This document shows positions 20,837 through 32,119 of a stretch of DNA of 64,000 nt, one piece after another. Source of the stretch: Semisulcospira habei. Taxonomy: Eukaryota > Mollusca > Gastropoda > Semisulcospiridae. The DNA is taken from positions 121,044,844 to 121,108,843 of the forward strand of contig BTPG01000007.1 in assembly GCA_036245525.1 (NCBI GenBank), read 5' to 3'. A program made the position numbers and the translations under genes. Under the pieces are notes generated by a model. It searched no databases, had not been told where the DNA came from, and was given only the letters and a program-made list of their open reading frames with translations. Position 1 is the stretch's first letter, and every line of letters begins with the position of its first letter.

Positions 20837-23543
20837 CACCTCGCGCTGGGACCATATGGCGTTGAGGCGCGTCCCCTGGGTGGGACAAAAAGATCAAGCT
20901 GAACGTCATCCAGTGTTATGCGCCCACTAATGACAGTGACGAGGAAGAGAAACAAGAGTTCTACGACCGACTCCAGAGTGCTGTGGACAAATGTGCGGAG
21001 CGAGACATCACCAACATCATGGGGGATTTTAATGCCAAAATAAGGGAGGACAACACCGGATACAAAGAGGTGATGGGGAGACAGGGACTAGGGGAGATGA
21101 GTGAGAACGGGGAGAGGTTCGTAGACTTTTGTGCTCTAAACAGACTTGTCATTGGAGGCAGCATCTTCCCACACAGAAGAATACACAAAGCAACTTGGGT
21201 CTCACCTGACCATACTACAGAGAACCAAATAGACCATATCTGCATTAGCAAGAAATTTAGAAGATCCCTTCAAGATGTTCGAGTGAGGAGGGAAGCAGAT
21301 GTCGCATCAGACCATCATCTGCTTATTTTAAGAATAAAAATCAAGTTAAAGAAAAGCAGCACAGGGACAACAAGAAGACAGCGCTATAATGTAGGCCTCC
21401 TAAGAGAGACTGGAGTGATAGAAGAGTTCAAACTGGTGCTGTCCAACCAGTTTCAAGCGCTACAGGAGCTAGTAAATGAAGAGGAGGCGGTCACCACAGA
21501 GCAGCAGTGGAAGGCAGTTAGAGAGGCACTGAACTCAACCGGCAAAGACACTGTGGGGTTCAAGAAACACCATCACAAGGACTGGCTGTCGGCACAGACC
21601 TTGAAGAAGATAGAAGTGAGGAAGCAGAAGAAAGCAGTTGTTAACAACAGTCGCACGAGAGCAGCCAAAGCAAGGGCACATGAGGAATACTCGGAAGCCA
21701 AACGCGAGGTGAAGAGGAGTATCAGGGCAGATAAGAGAGCCTACACAGACGGCCTAGCAGCAGAGGCAGAAAAGGCAGCAGGCAGCGGCAACACGAAACA
21801 GCTCTACGACATTACCAGAAGATTGTCTGGCAAGTATGGCCATACAGAAAGACCAGTAAAAGACAAAGAAGGCAAGCCTATTGCAGACACAGCAGACCAA
21901 CTCGACAGATTGGCCGAGTATTTTGAAGAGTTACTGAACAGACCCACCCCACCCTACCCCCCAGACAGCCAGCCAGCAGAGACTGACCTATCCATCCGCT
22001 GTGACAGACCGAGCCGGGAAGAGATCAGGAGAGCAGTGGCATTTTTGAAGAACGGCAAAGCAGGAGAGCCAGATGGCATCCCAGCGGAGTCTCTGAAAGC
22101 AGACCTAGAAACAACAGTAGAAATGCTGTGCCCACTGTTTGGAAAGATCTGGGAAAAGGAGGTGATGCCGGCTGACTGGAAGGAGGGGTACCTAAACAAG
22201 CTTCCCAAGAAAGGCGACCTCAGCAAGTGTTCCAACTACAGAGGAATCACCTTGCTGTCAGTACCAGGAAAAGGTCTTCAACAGGATCATCCTGAAGAGA
22301 ATGAAGAGCTCCGTCGACCCCCAGCTGTGAGACCAGCAAGCAGGATTCAGAAAAAAAAAACGATCATGTACAGACCAGATTGCCACTCTCCGCATCATCG
22401 TGGAGCAGTCTCTGGAGTGGAGTTTCCCGCTGTACGTCAACTTTGTGGATTATGAGAAAGCATTTGACAGTGTGGACCGAGAGACTTTGTGGAAACTCCT
22501 ACGACACTACGGTGTACCCACAACACTCGTCTGCCTGATCAAGAGCAGCTACGATGGCATGACATGTCGCGTGATCCATGAAGGACAGTTCACCAGGGAG
22601 CTCCAGGTCAGAACCGGCGTCAGACAGAGGTGTTTGCTGTCTCCGTTCCTCTTCCTACTGGCCATAGACTGGGTCATGAAGAGGACCACAGAGGAGAGAA
22701 GAAGCGGAATACAGTGGACCCTGTGGACACAGCTTGACGACCTCGATTTTGCAGACGACTTGGCTTTACTGTCCCACACTCATCAACAAATGCAGGACAA
22801 GACCACGAGGCTTGCTGACATCTCGTCCCAAGTGGGGCTCACTATCCACAAACAGAAAGCAAAGACAATGAGGCTGAACGCAACCATGGAAGAGCCAGTC
22901 TTGCTTGCTGGCACCCCGTTGGAGGAGGTGGAGTCCTTCACCTATCTCGGGAGCATCATCGACAAAAAAAGGTGGCACTGATGCAGATGTCAGAGCACGA
23001 ATCGGTAAAGCCAGAGCAGCCTTTCTCCAGCTGAAAAACGTGTGGAGTTCCAGAGAGCTGTCACAACACACCAAAGTCCGGATTTTCAACTTCAACGTAA
23101 AAGCAGTTCTCCTATATGGAGCAGAGACCTGGAGGTTGACAAAAACCACAGTCAACAGAGTACAGATCTTCATAAACAGTTGCCTTAGAAGAATCTTGAA
23201 AATCCACTGGCCAGAGAAGATCAGCAACGTCAGACTCTGGGAGAAAACAGAGCAGATAACAGCAGAGAATGAAATTGGACGAAGAAGATGGGGATGGATT
23301 GGTCACAGTCTGAGAAAGCCAGTTTCTAGTATCACTAGGCAGGCATTGTCATGGAACCCTCAGGGAAAGAGGAAAAGAGGCAGGCCGAGAAACACCTGGC
23401 GTCCAGACCTCCAAGCAGACATCAAGAGACTAGGAGCCACCTGGAGTAAAATCGAAGGAGAAGCACAGGACAGGAGTCGCTGTAGTTCTCTCGTCGACGG
23501 CCTATACCCTGGGAGGGGTGACAGGCGTAAGTAAGTAAGTAAT
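20837..23543 (+). mobile_element. RTE-like non-LTR retrotransposon, 5'-internally deleted, with target duplication
   Basis: The left end CACCTCGCGCTGGGACC matches the 5' end of the other copies here. The right end is a (GTAA)n tail. A 10 bp direct repeat CGGCACGCCA flanks it (20827-20836 and 23544-23553). After about 48 bases of 5' leader the sequence jumps to the middle of the endonuclease domain, so about 0.6 kb present in the copy at 41813 is missing. RTE-type assignment is inferred from the protein (annotated elsewhere as craniofacial development protein 2-like) and the short-repeat tail. Confidence 0.85.
20884..23534 (+). pseudogene. broken endonuclease-reverse transcriptase ORF of the RTE-like element
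   Basis: The frame is open from 20884 to about 22266 and carries the C-terminal half of an APE-type endonuclease: MGDFNAKI, ENQIDHICIS and the catalytic-type SDHH (residues about 90-95 from the Met at 20983). A linker follows, then the start of reverse transcriptase (LPKKGD, NYRGITLLSVPGK). One extra A (GGAAAAGG against GGAAAGG at 41813) shifts the frame near 22268. The second frame holds VDYEKAFDSVDR and the catalytic FADD (LDFADDLALLS) to about 22970. A longer A-run (7 against 5) shifts it again. The third frame runs GGTDADVRARIGKA to [11 protein letters not shown]. The N-terminal endonuclease (NVKSMYQ, ISEPRW) is absent. It cannot encode an intact protein. Confidence 0.85.
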
Positions 23544-23559
23544 CGGCACGCCAGAGAGC

Positions 23560-23890
23560 TGAGCTTTTCTCCCCATGGCCGCTTTGCAACTGGCACGCGC
23601 GGTGGCTCGTCGGTACACAAGAACAGAGCGCTCATTATCTCGTCTGCGCAATGTTTCTACACTGGAGGGATTATACGTTTCTGCAAATGGCACAAACTGT
23701 TATGAGCTTTGTCAGCTAATATCCTGGACCAAGGCCTGCGAGAGGGGCCACAGATCGTCATTATACGTCCATATCCATTTTAGTTCATACATGCACTTTA
23801 ATCCTCATAATCATCTGTCATAGGAAAAGAAGATTAAGTCCACTGTAATACGATGGAAATCTCGCTTTCAAGTCAAGAAAATGACCTTAT
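23560..23890. other. no gene seen
   Basis: An 82-codon frame at 23575-23823 shows no family signature. No other feature. Confidence 0.4.
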
Positions 23891-23978
23891 TCCCAGTGCG
23901 CAAATGTTATCGGGCCACTGCACAAGCTGAATAACTCATACCGTCATACACATCCAGAACGAGAAACAACAACAACAA

Positions 23979-24076
23979 AAAAAGCTATTGGGCCGAAGTC
24001 GGCTGCAGAAGGAACGTGCACGGTCGTGCCTGGACCCACTGCGGCAGATTTCGGACCGATGGCCTTTGAGTACCGG
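23979..24076. repeat. family D palindrome, diverged with inserted core
   Basis: TTGGGCCGAAGTCGGCTGCA and TTTCGGACCGATGGCCTTTG are imperfect inverses with a TGCACGGTCGTGC-like centre. A degenerate family A half (GATCCTCATGAATC ... GCTCATGAGGA) follows at 24079-24130. Confidence 0.45.
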
Positions 24077-24246
24077 GTTAGATCCTCATGAATCAACAGC
24101 GTAAAAGGCTCATGAGGAAGTGTGTCTCTTTCGAATGTTTTTGTTTTGTGTGTGCTTTTCAGGCAGAGGACGTCATTGTGATGTCTATCGATGATGAGCA
24201 ACTCAGAGACATCGTTTTTAAAGATATAAATGTGACTCGTCTCAGT

Positions 24247-24318
24247 CAGCAAGAGGCATAGATTCTCATCCGCCCAATGCAGCTGCAAGGGCCTATGAGA
24301 ATCTAGGCCCCTTGCAGC
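24247..24318. repeat. family A palindrome
   Basis: CAGCAAGAGGCATAGATTCT opens it and AGAATCTAGGCCCCTTGCAG closes it. The core is diverged. Confidence 0.82.
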
Positions 24319-24594
24319 AGAAAGCGCTTGACGAAAGAACTGGAATTAGTACTAATATCGCGCAGTGATCAGACAAGATTAATGGCGGTAGACACAAAGA
24401 TGGCTGGTTGTCACGAACCCCGCCTCACTGTCACATGCAGAAGCACTGATCTTCAGATCATGTTTGATGCGAACAGCCAGTTATTTAGGTCGTCTGGTGT
24501 GACGTCATTCTCTGAATCCCGGGCATTGACCCCTCAAAGAAGTAGGCATAGGCAGCGTTTTGTTGGCAAGCTCTGTGTTGCTGTGTGATGCCTG

Positions 24595-24672
24595 AAACAA
24601 ACAAACAAACAAACAAACAAACAAACAAGCAAACACAAACAAACAAACAAACAAACAAACAAACAAACAAGC
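24595..24672. repeat. (AAAC)n microsatellite
   Basis: About 19 AAAC units with occasional AAGC variants. Confidence 0.95.
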
Positions 24673-24825
24673 AACAACGGTGTCAAGTTTCGTGAAAAGC
24701 AGTATTGCCATTGTATTAGGATGAAAATCTTGCTTTTCACAGGAAACGGTCTTACTGTCTTTTGCCTTCACGGGGCAATGCTCCTGAGAACGCAGCAGTT
24801 GCTGAGTCTGTAGTTCAGTATAAGA

Positions 24826-24981
24826 TATTGGTAGCAGGGGTTTGATAAACGGACCTTTTTAGGCCTGAGAGAGGTCAAAGGAACCATTGTACCCCGATGT
24901 TCGAAGGCCTGAGTGGTACAATGCTCCTTTGACCTCACGAAGTCTTACAAGGGTCCGTTTAGCAAGCCCCTACTGCCAATA
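24826..24981. repeat. long palindrome (family G, single copy here)
   Basis: The arms run ATTGGTAGCAGGGG ... AACGGACC ... GAGGTCAAAGGA ... CATTGTACC and back through GGTACAATG ... TCCTTTGACCTC ... GGTCCGTT ... CCCCTACTGCCAAT. Each arm is about 65 bp with small asymmetric insertions. Probably a MITE. Confidence 0.75.
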
Positions 24982-25504
24982 ACGTATTTGTTTTCTTTCC
25001 TCCACAATTTTCATAAAAGAAATCAAGAAGAAATCTTCCGACCTGGATCACGCCCCACATGACTGACGTCAAAGGAATATTCATTTATACACAATAGACT
25101 TATGACATCATTTAAAATCTTTTATGACGTTGTCGTTTCCAGTACTCTGCCTGTTGTTTTGAACAACACTAAGTAACTTTGTAATTAGAACGTTTTGTTG
25201 ATCTTTTATAGAACAAAACTGGCATCCAAGACGCACCAGAAAGAGGGCTACAAAAGGTCCGCCATTAGTCGCTACACTGGGTTTTGTAGCTCGGTCATGT
25301 GGTACAGTTTGCCCTAAAGGGATTGGTCGTGTGACGTATGAATGAAAACAATATGTTTTAACAAGATCGCTGTTCTATGTTACATTGCAGAAAATGAAGT
25401 TGTTCGTGTAAAGACATGGGCAATTTATAGAGTTGTGATGACTTTCCGAGGCAAGGCTTGTATGACACCCGAAACTGTGTATGAATGAATTTTATTGAAC
25501 CCGT

Positions 25505-25720
25505 TTAACTCATTCTGTCCGGGACACACCACAGCATGATATGGCTCGACCATGATAGTTCAAGGGTGGTGGCAAAATAGCTTGGCGCCTATAGGCGCCA
25601 AGCTATTATGCCACCATCCTTGAACTATCATGGTCGATCTGTCTCCTGAATTGTAATGCAGTCCTCAGAGGATAACTCCAAAATGCGGGCATTTCGTACC
25701 TCGGGCCCAATGCGTTAACC
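25505..25720. mobile_element. family B MITE
   Basis: The left end is TTTAACTCATTCTGTCC and the right end AATGCGTTAACC. The hairpin arms GGTGGTGGCAAAATAGCTTG and CAAGCTATTATGCCACCATC carry matching changes (GGCA/TGCC, AAAATAG/CTATTAT). The neighbouring copy begins at its terminal TTAA. Confidence 0.78.
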
Positions 25721-25920
25721 CCAACGCCCTACAGTAGAAGCTGGATCGGCCATGATAATTCAAGGGTTGTGTCAGATTAGCTTGGCGCCTAATGGCGCCA
25801 AGCTAATCTGGCACTACCCTTGAATTGTCATGGTTGATCCATCTCCTGCAGCTGGCAGATTATTGTTAGATGACAACCTTCACAATGTGGGAAATGCGGC
25901 TGTGGGGTTAAATGGGTTAA
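25717..25920. mobile_element. family B MITE, abutting the previous copy
   Basis: It begins TTAACCCCAACGCCC, sharing TTAA with the element on its left, and ends GGTTAAATGGGTTAATG. The hairpin arms are GTCAGATTAGCTTGGCG and CGCCAAGCTAATCTGGCAC. Confidence 0.7.
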
Positions 25921-25999
25921 TGCCGTCTCTTCACATACCCCACACCCCAAAAACAAACAAACAACTCTTTAAACTTGAAACTAAATAATCTAAGCCATG

Positions 26000-26525
26000 C
26001 ATGCATTACAAAAGTTTGCCTGTAGGAGTCTGACATGCTAATTTAACGAAACTTGTAAGTAAAATATCTAGGATGTTGACACTGAGTGCCCCGTGAGCAC
26101 TTACTTTTACATCCAGAACGTCATTTACGCTTTCAACAGCTCTTAGTGGCAAGGTCCAAAATAACAGACCAACAACATTTAATACTGTCTGTACACGGCG
26201 GGGAGTCGGGTGAACACTAAATTGATCTCAAGTTACGACTGAAGGGAGATTATCGGTAGTCTGTGTGGTGCCGATTATCTGCTCCTGGACAAGAAGGTTA
26301 ACCCCAAAACGACCGACCCTTACCTACGCCGTAAGCCTGCGTGACGTACGAGACAGGGGCAGATAATCCCGGAAGGGAGATAATTCACAGAAAATGAACA
26401 TGGTGGAGCCACTCGATTGCCGGTGTACTCTGCGCAGATGCCCACCGTCTCGTAAAGATTGATTCAGTGACGACGTACCTGTAAGCATTCACAAGAAGAA
26501 CAAATTCCCAATATAGGATATAGAT
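26000..26525. other. no gene seen; AAGGGAGAT(T/A)AT motif twice
   Basis: No coding signal. GAAGGGAGATTATCGG (26240) and GGAAGGGAGATAATTCAC (26371) are related short motifs in direct orientation and may be ends of an unrecognised repeat. Confidence 0.4.
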
Positions 26526-26526
26526 C

Positions 26527-26606
26527 ATCGGGCCGACAGCCGCCTTAGCTGGCACGCGCACGGATGTGCGCGTGGCAGCTAAGGCGCCTGTCAGCCCGAG
26601 GACCCT
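26527..26606. repeat. family K-like palindrome
   Basis: GCCTTAGCTGGCACGCGCAC and GTGCGCGTGGCAGCTAAGGC form strong arms. The right outer part CCCGAGGACCC resembles the outer arm of 3145-3253. Confidence 0.72.
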
Positions 26607-26855
26607 TTTTTCAATACATGCATGTATCAGGATTAAACAAAATATTTTTTTTCTTTGAGGATAGAAATATACGTTTTCATGGAACCTTGCTTCTGCCGAA
26701 ATCCACGAGAAACTATACCTACCTGTTGCATGTGGGATTTTTGTGTGTGTGTGGTAGAAGTCTAATGAGGGACTAGTGGAACATTGACACCGGGTAATAG
26801 AGAAAGTGGCTACCCAGCCACGCTGTACGTACAGTTCTTTGAATGTAAATAGCAG

Positions 26856-27006
<151 letters not shown>

Positions 27007-27324
27007 AAAACAACATCGTTTTATTACTAGTAATTATGTCTGTTTTCTGACTGTCCAGATGTGCTTGTATGTGATATTTGAACTTACGGCTCGAAGCAGC
27101 AAGGTCGAGAATCACAGTGCAGAGCACACATACAATGTTCATTTAATATCCAATATTTCTCTAAACAAATAAACGTCGACTTTTTGCTATGTCGTAGCAG
27201 GCGGTACTCGCGAAAAAGTGACCTTGCTATAAATGTAGGACAACATTCTGAATTTGTTGAAAATCTGAATACATATAGTAATTATTGTCATCTCCGCAAA
27301 CACTGACTGAGTGACAGACACAAA

Positions 27325-27413
27325 CCTTTTGAGTGTCGGTTGCGGTTTTAGTCGCGATGATTCCTGCAGGAATCATCGCGACTAAATCCGCTACCGACAC
27401 GCAAAGGGTTAAC
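27325..27413. repeat. family E palindrome
   Basis: Arms TTTTGAGTGTCGGTTGCGG and CCGCTACCGACACGCAAAG surround TTAGTCGCGATGATTCC/GGAATCATCGCGACTAA with TGCA at the centre. Related copies at 50671-50786 and 57381-57494 keep the TGATTCCTGCAGGAATCA core. Confidence 0.8.
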
Positions 27414-27585
27414 TGTAACATCGCCCGACAAAAACTGCACTTCTTTGACGCAAACAGTCGATTAAAAAGCACAGGACAAACATGCATTATAGCTTGCTTG
27501 TCCGGGCATTTATTCCACTGTTTTCGTCCAGCGCCCATTAAAAGAAAGGAAAATTACAAAAATGAGAAGGCCGGAAAACAAATAC

Positions 27586-27659
27586 TGGCCCACATGGGGG
27601 TCGAACCCACGACCTCCGCGTTATCAGCACGGCGCTCTAACCAACTGAGCTAATGGGCC
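27586..27659 (-). tRNA. tRNA-Ile with GAT anticodon
   Basis: On the minus strand it starts GGCCCATTAGCTCAGTTGG (A box) and has GTTCGACCCCC (B box), ending GTGGGCCA. Stem CCGTG, loop CTGATAA and stem CGCGG give anticodon GAT. The other tRNA-Ile copies here have AAT. Length is 74 nt with no intron, and a TTTGTTTT run lies just downstream. Acceptor pairs are complete. Eukaryotic nuclear tRNA-Ile usually reads with A34 (as inosine), so GAT is unusual. It may be a functional minor isodecoder or an early pseudogene. Confidence 0.85.
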
Positions 27660-27679
27660 TTAGTTACTAACAAATCAAT

Positions 27680-27976
27680 TTATAAATTCACAGTGGTTCA
27701 CATTTTTTTATATTTCCCAGCAAAAAGCTTCCATTTCAGAGCAGACTGAATGCCTTTTACACTGCAGCGGTGTGTCTTCAGTAGACACCGAGAACTCCAA
27801 AAAACACGGGCAATTAAACAGTGTTTAAAAAATAAAATAAAAATGCATGTAATTCAATTTACATTTACTTCTGAACAAGACCGCTCCTAGCGAGTTTACA
27901 TGCAGTAAGTTAACAAACCGTAGACCGTAAACGCTGAAGTTCCTCAATCTTACGATATAAATGAGCAGTTCTGGGA
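27680..27976. other. no gene seen
   Basis: AT-rich spacer. Confidence 0.4.
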
Positions 27977-28020
27977 CAGCAGGAGGCATAGATTCTCATG
28001 AGAATCTATGCCTCTTGCAG
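27977..28020. repeat. family A palindrome, short 44 bp form
   Basis: CAGCAGGAGGCATAGATTCT meets its inverse at CTCATGAG, the same core-less form as 5886-5929. Confidence 0.88.
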
Positions 28021-28304
28021 ATATCAGAAAACAGCCATCGGACCTTTCTGACTGCGTCGGTCGGGGTTAAATCCCCGCTAACAATGACACTGCCATTTGT
28101 ACAATTTGCGAGTATTTATTAAGCTTCTCCCTTGCTTTGCTCCTTAATCCCCGGAGAGTTCCCACAAGGGGAATAACGGCGCCAGCTTTGAAGAAGGGGC
28201 AGTTTACTCAGAGCTTGCCCGTGTCTGCGATGTGTCTATGAACCCGGCGCGAGTCTCACCTTTCAAAGGGACCCCTGCGTTTATCTTTATTTTCGGGGAC
28301 ATTC

Positions 28305-28640
28305 GGGGTAGCTGGCCGGCTGGCCCCCACACACGTAAGCGGCTCAGTTAGTAGCGTCTTATTTTCAAGAAGCACAGATTCAAATGTCCTCTTGCAGTGC
28401 GCAAGGGACACATGAGAATGTATGCCTATTTCTGATCAAAATCAGATCAAAATTTATTTACTTTATATTCAGACCTTTCAAAGTAGCTAGCCTCCAGACA
28501 CATGTAAGTTATTGGCCTAGACAATTCTCATATGTAAGAGGCACAGTTTCAAATGTACAAGTGCAGCCAGAAAGGGACACATGAGAATCTATGCCTCCTA
28601 CTCATCAAAATTGGATGCAGCTATTTCTCAAATCGAGGAT
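28305..28640. repeat. ~165 bp tandem duplication with degenerate family A hairpin
   Basis: GCACAGATTCAAATGTC (28375) and GCACAGTTTCAAATGTA (28541) open two equivalent blocks that share GGGACACATGAGAATSTATG and a GATCAAAAT/CATCAAAAT follow-on. The left arm of the hairpin has decayed in both. Confidence 0.65.
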
Positions 28641-28719
28641 GTTAATTTTCAATACGTTTACGACTTTCAGTTTAGCTACACCTTCACCTATATATTGTCC
28701 CTTATCCAACCCATGCTAT

Positions 28720-28788
28720 CTGCAAGAGTAGATTCTCATGAGCCCCTGCATTCACGCAGGGGCTCAAGAAAATCCATGCCTCTTGCTG
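28720..28788. repeat. family A palindrome
   Basis: CTGCAAGAGTAGATTCTCAT with ATCCATGCCTCTTGCTG, and CCCCTGC/GCAGGGG. Confidence 0.85.
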
Positions 28789-28921
28789 ACACTGAACATA
28801 GCGCTCCAAGTCACGCCATCAAAGGGATGTAACCGTTGGTGTCTAAATCTACGTCCGAGTCCGCACGCAGAACACACTGTACCTGTCAAATACAAAATTA
28901 ACTCAAGTACTTTTAAAACTT

Positions 28922-28988
28922 GAAGACGCATGGATTCTCATGCGCCCCCGCGACTGCAACGGCTCATGAGAACCTATGTCTCTTGATT
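28922..28988. repeat. family A palindrome, diverged
   Basis: GAAGACGCATGGATTCTCAT opens it and ATGAGAACCTATGTCTCTTG closes it. Confidence 0.75.
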
Positions 28989-28989
28989 G

Positions 28990-29538
28990 CAGCAGTCTCT
29001 TTTTCGTCACTGACATCTCTGTCCATTGAGGAGATCATGAGGGGTTCATGCTACGACTATCTCTGTACGGGTAGGCGTCTCTTTGATGTCACCCTGTGCG
29101 AAATTTGGGTTGGAAGTCGAGACCAACAATTCAATTTTCATGTTTCCACTGACAGACTGAATACCCAGCCACCTGCCTCCGTGTGAGAAAACAGACGACA
29201 ACATTAGACGGAAGAAGCGTACATATTTTCGTAAGGTAAACATCTGAACTAAGCTTTCTGCTTGGTGCATTAAAGATCTATACCAAATACAAACGCATGT
29301 TAAATGACAATCGCAAATTTTACGTTTGGAACTGAAAATTAAATTGAAAGCATATTCTGCATATGAGGACTGCATACAATTTAAATCAGAAAAGCTGCTG
29401 AGGTGAATGAGCATCTAGCTCTCCTACAGACGTGGTCACCTTCGCAAATTTTACCTTTGAAATTGAAAGTTTTCTCTGCGGCTACTGAATCGTGTGACTA
29501 ACTCTAAACAACACCCTCGGTTTGAAACAAATCTTGAT
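28990..29538. other. no gene seen
   Basis: Spacer. A 122-codon minus-strand frame (29046-29414) lacks any recognisable domain, and I do not call it. Confidence 0.4.
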
Positions 29539-29608
29539 CAGCCAGAGGCATAGATTCACATGACCCCTGCTAATGCAGGGGCTCACGTGAATCTATGTAT
29601 CTTGCAGA
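29539..29608. repeat. family A palindrome with covarying arms
   Basis: The left arm has ATTCACATGA and the right arm TCACGTGAAT. The usual pair is ATTCTCATGA/TCATGAGAAT, so the T to A change on the left is mirrored on the right. Confidence 0.85.
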
Positions 29609-29619
29609 TGGATGAATTT

Positions 29620-30267
29620 GGGGGAAGAGAAGTGTATTGAAAATGTCGTCGCTGCTATTCCAGACACGTAGACTGAAGGTCTGACCTCGTGACCAAAGCT
29701 GGCGACTGCACTGTTTACCGAGAGAAGTTATCAGGCGAGGCAAAATGACACTGGTATTATTTATACACGGGAGGACTCCTTCAAGTTTTCTTCATTATTT
29801 TAAACGCCAATCGTAGAGGTAGAAGAGTTAGGACATGGGGAAACTTTTGCTGAATGTACATTAAGTATTTTATGGCATTAAGCTCCCTGTACCCACCCAC
29901 CCCCCTCGCACCACCCCACCCCAACAACCCCAAAGAAATGGGGTGACAGGGGGCCATACAAAGATAAGGAGGGGTGGTGGTGGTGGGTGAGTTCGGTGTT
30001 TAACGTCCACGGCACTGGAGTGATAATGGACGGCCCTAACGGAAAGGTTAAGGGCGGAGGGGGGGGGGGAGGGGGTCGAGGGACCGCTATTGCCTATGGA
30101 GTACGACCTGAACGCTGATCAATTCAGCCGCACTGCAACTGTGAAACTTTACATTTACCAAAACTTTTAACGGACATGCTATCTGAACAAGCCCGTCGTC
30201 TTGCCTGGACATGGTGGTGGTATACATTAATAGTCACGTGAGTTTCACACGGTTTAACCCCTTAATT

Positions 30268-30268
<1 letters not shown>
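29620..30268. other. no gene; possible SINE-type tail
   Basis: TTCGGTGTTTAACGTCCACG near 29990 resembles the GTGTTTAACGCC motif at 43310 and the GGGTTTAACGCC motif at 13815, and may be a SINE remnant. A G-rich run follows at 30058-30075. Nothing else is supported. Confidence 0.35.

Positions 30269-30352
<84 letters not shown>
30269..30352. repeat. (GA)n microsatellite
   Basis: About 84 bp of GA directly left of a minus-strand LINE 3' tail. Confidence 0.95.
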
Positions 30353-30729
<377 letters not shown>

Positions 30730-30789
30730 CATTTTGCATCCCATTATAAACGATGCAATTATGCAATACTTTGCAGACCGGTATTTTGC

Positions 30790-31121
30790 AATGCAATAAA
30801 CTATTCTGAGAAACTGTAAACTCAGAATAGATTAAATTGCCAGGTTTTCTTCCAACATCTTTATATCTTTTTGCCTCATTAACGCTATGACGCAGAAATC
30901 ACGACGGAAGATAAAGGCAGACCGAAGGTGACCGGGAGGTCACTGAGATTTCAGTCAAGATGGCGAAGCGAAAAATTCTAACGGAGAAGTAGCAGACGAC
31001 AGTGGACGACAGCACACGGCATTTCTGCTACTTATTTAGATGAGCAGGGCTTTGGCCTGCTACTGTACCATATTAACGGAAATTTTTTAAAAAATAATAA
31101 TAAATAGGACCGCGTGACTTA
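30790..31121. other. no gene seen
   Basis: Spacer. Nothing recognisable. Confidence 0.4.
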
Positions 31122-31401
31122 TTAACCCACGTAAATCTTACGGCTGTATTTCCCACATTTTGAAAGTGTCACCTAAGAAGTGTGTACCCGTTGCAGGAGA
31201 TGGATTGACCATGCTAATTCAAGGGTGGTGCCAGATTAGCTTGGCGACCAATGACGCCAAGCTAATCTGGTACTACCCTTGAATTAGAATGGTCGATTCA
31301 TTTCCCAATGCGTAAAAGGCCATCGTGATCGACGTCGCCCCGATGACCTTTGCGCACTGGGTACTTTCCTGCAGTACGAAGTTGGAGCTCAATGGGTTAA
31401 C
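31122..31401. mobile_element. family B MITE with a family D palindrome in its right half
   Basis: It begins TTAACCCACGTAAATC and ends CAATGGGTTAAC. The hairpin arms are GGTGCCAGATTAGCTTGGCG and CGCCAAGCTAATCTGGTACT. At 31307-31366 a family D palindrome (CCCAATGCGTAAAAGGCCAT ... GACCTTTGCGCACTGGG) is nested inside. Confidence 0.7.
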
Positions 31402-31444
31402 GTAAAGAAATATTGTAGACACTCAAAATGATTTCAGAATCCGT

Positions 31445-31607
31445 TAACCCATTCAGCCCTGGCGCACTACAGCCTGTCGGCGCCAAGCTAATCTGGCACT
31501 GCCCTTGAATTATCATGGTCGATCCATCTCCTGCAAATGGTGCATAGTCATTCAGTAGATGACCCCTCCAAAATTTGGGAATACGGCCCTCGGACTGAAT
31601 GAGTTAA
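31445..31607. mobile_element. family B MITE missing the left hairpin arm
   Basis: It begins GTTAACCCATTCAGCCC and ends GGACTGAATGAGTTAAAC. Only the right arm CGCCAAGCTAATCTGGCAC remains, as in 4113-4264. Confidence 0.72.
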
Positions 31608-31661
31608 ACCTCTTCACTGACAGCAGACGCAGAATGCGTTTTTAAAGCCTTTGTTTAACTC

Positions 31662-31868
31662 ATTCTACCCCAACACCGAAATCCCCAAATTTTGCCGTTG
31701 TCCTCTGAAGACTGCATTGCAGTGCAGGACACAGATCGACCATGATACTTCAAGGGTGATGCCAGAATAGCTTGGCGCCCATAGGCGCCTAGCTATTCTG
31801 GCATCACCCTTGAACTATCATGGTCTATCCTTATCTTGCTGTGGTGTGTCTGGGGTAGAATGAGTTAA
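31662..31868. mobile_element. family B MITE, best-preserved copy
   Basis: The terminal repeats TTAACTCATTCTACCCC and GGGGTAGAATGAGTTAA are perfect inverses with TTAA at each edge, which suggests a TTAA target as in piggyBac-type elements. The central arms are GGGTGATGCCAGAATAGCTT and AGCTATTCTGGCATCACCC. Length is about 207 bp with no coding capacity. Confidence 0.8.
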
Positions 31869-31906
31869 TTTAACGTCAAACAGCCCTAGCCGTTCTATGA
31901 ACATCG

Positions 31907-32115
31907 ACACAAAATGGCATAGAGGCCTGACGAGTGGTGCTTTGAGTAATGCAGATCCGCTGCGCCACCGCGTGCGCTCGGCCACCGCGTAAAATAGCTC
32001 AAGTAAGAATTTGAATTGAGCTAGAGGACGCGGTGGCGGGCACCCGGTGGCGCAGCGGATTTGCATTTAGTCAATGCACCACTCGTCCGTCAGCCCCTAT
32101 GCAAAATGGTGTCAT
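31907..32115. mobile_element. family H palindromic element
   Basis: The left end ACACAAAATGGCATAGAGGC and right end GCCCCTATGCAAAATGGTGT are inverses. Inner arms carry CCTGACGAGTGGTGC, GATCCGCTGCGCCACCG and CTCAA. The centre is AGCTCAAGTAAG/GAATTGAGCT. Single copy in the window. Confidence 0.7.
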
Positions 32116-32119
32116 CCAG

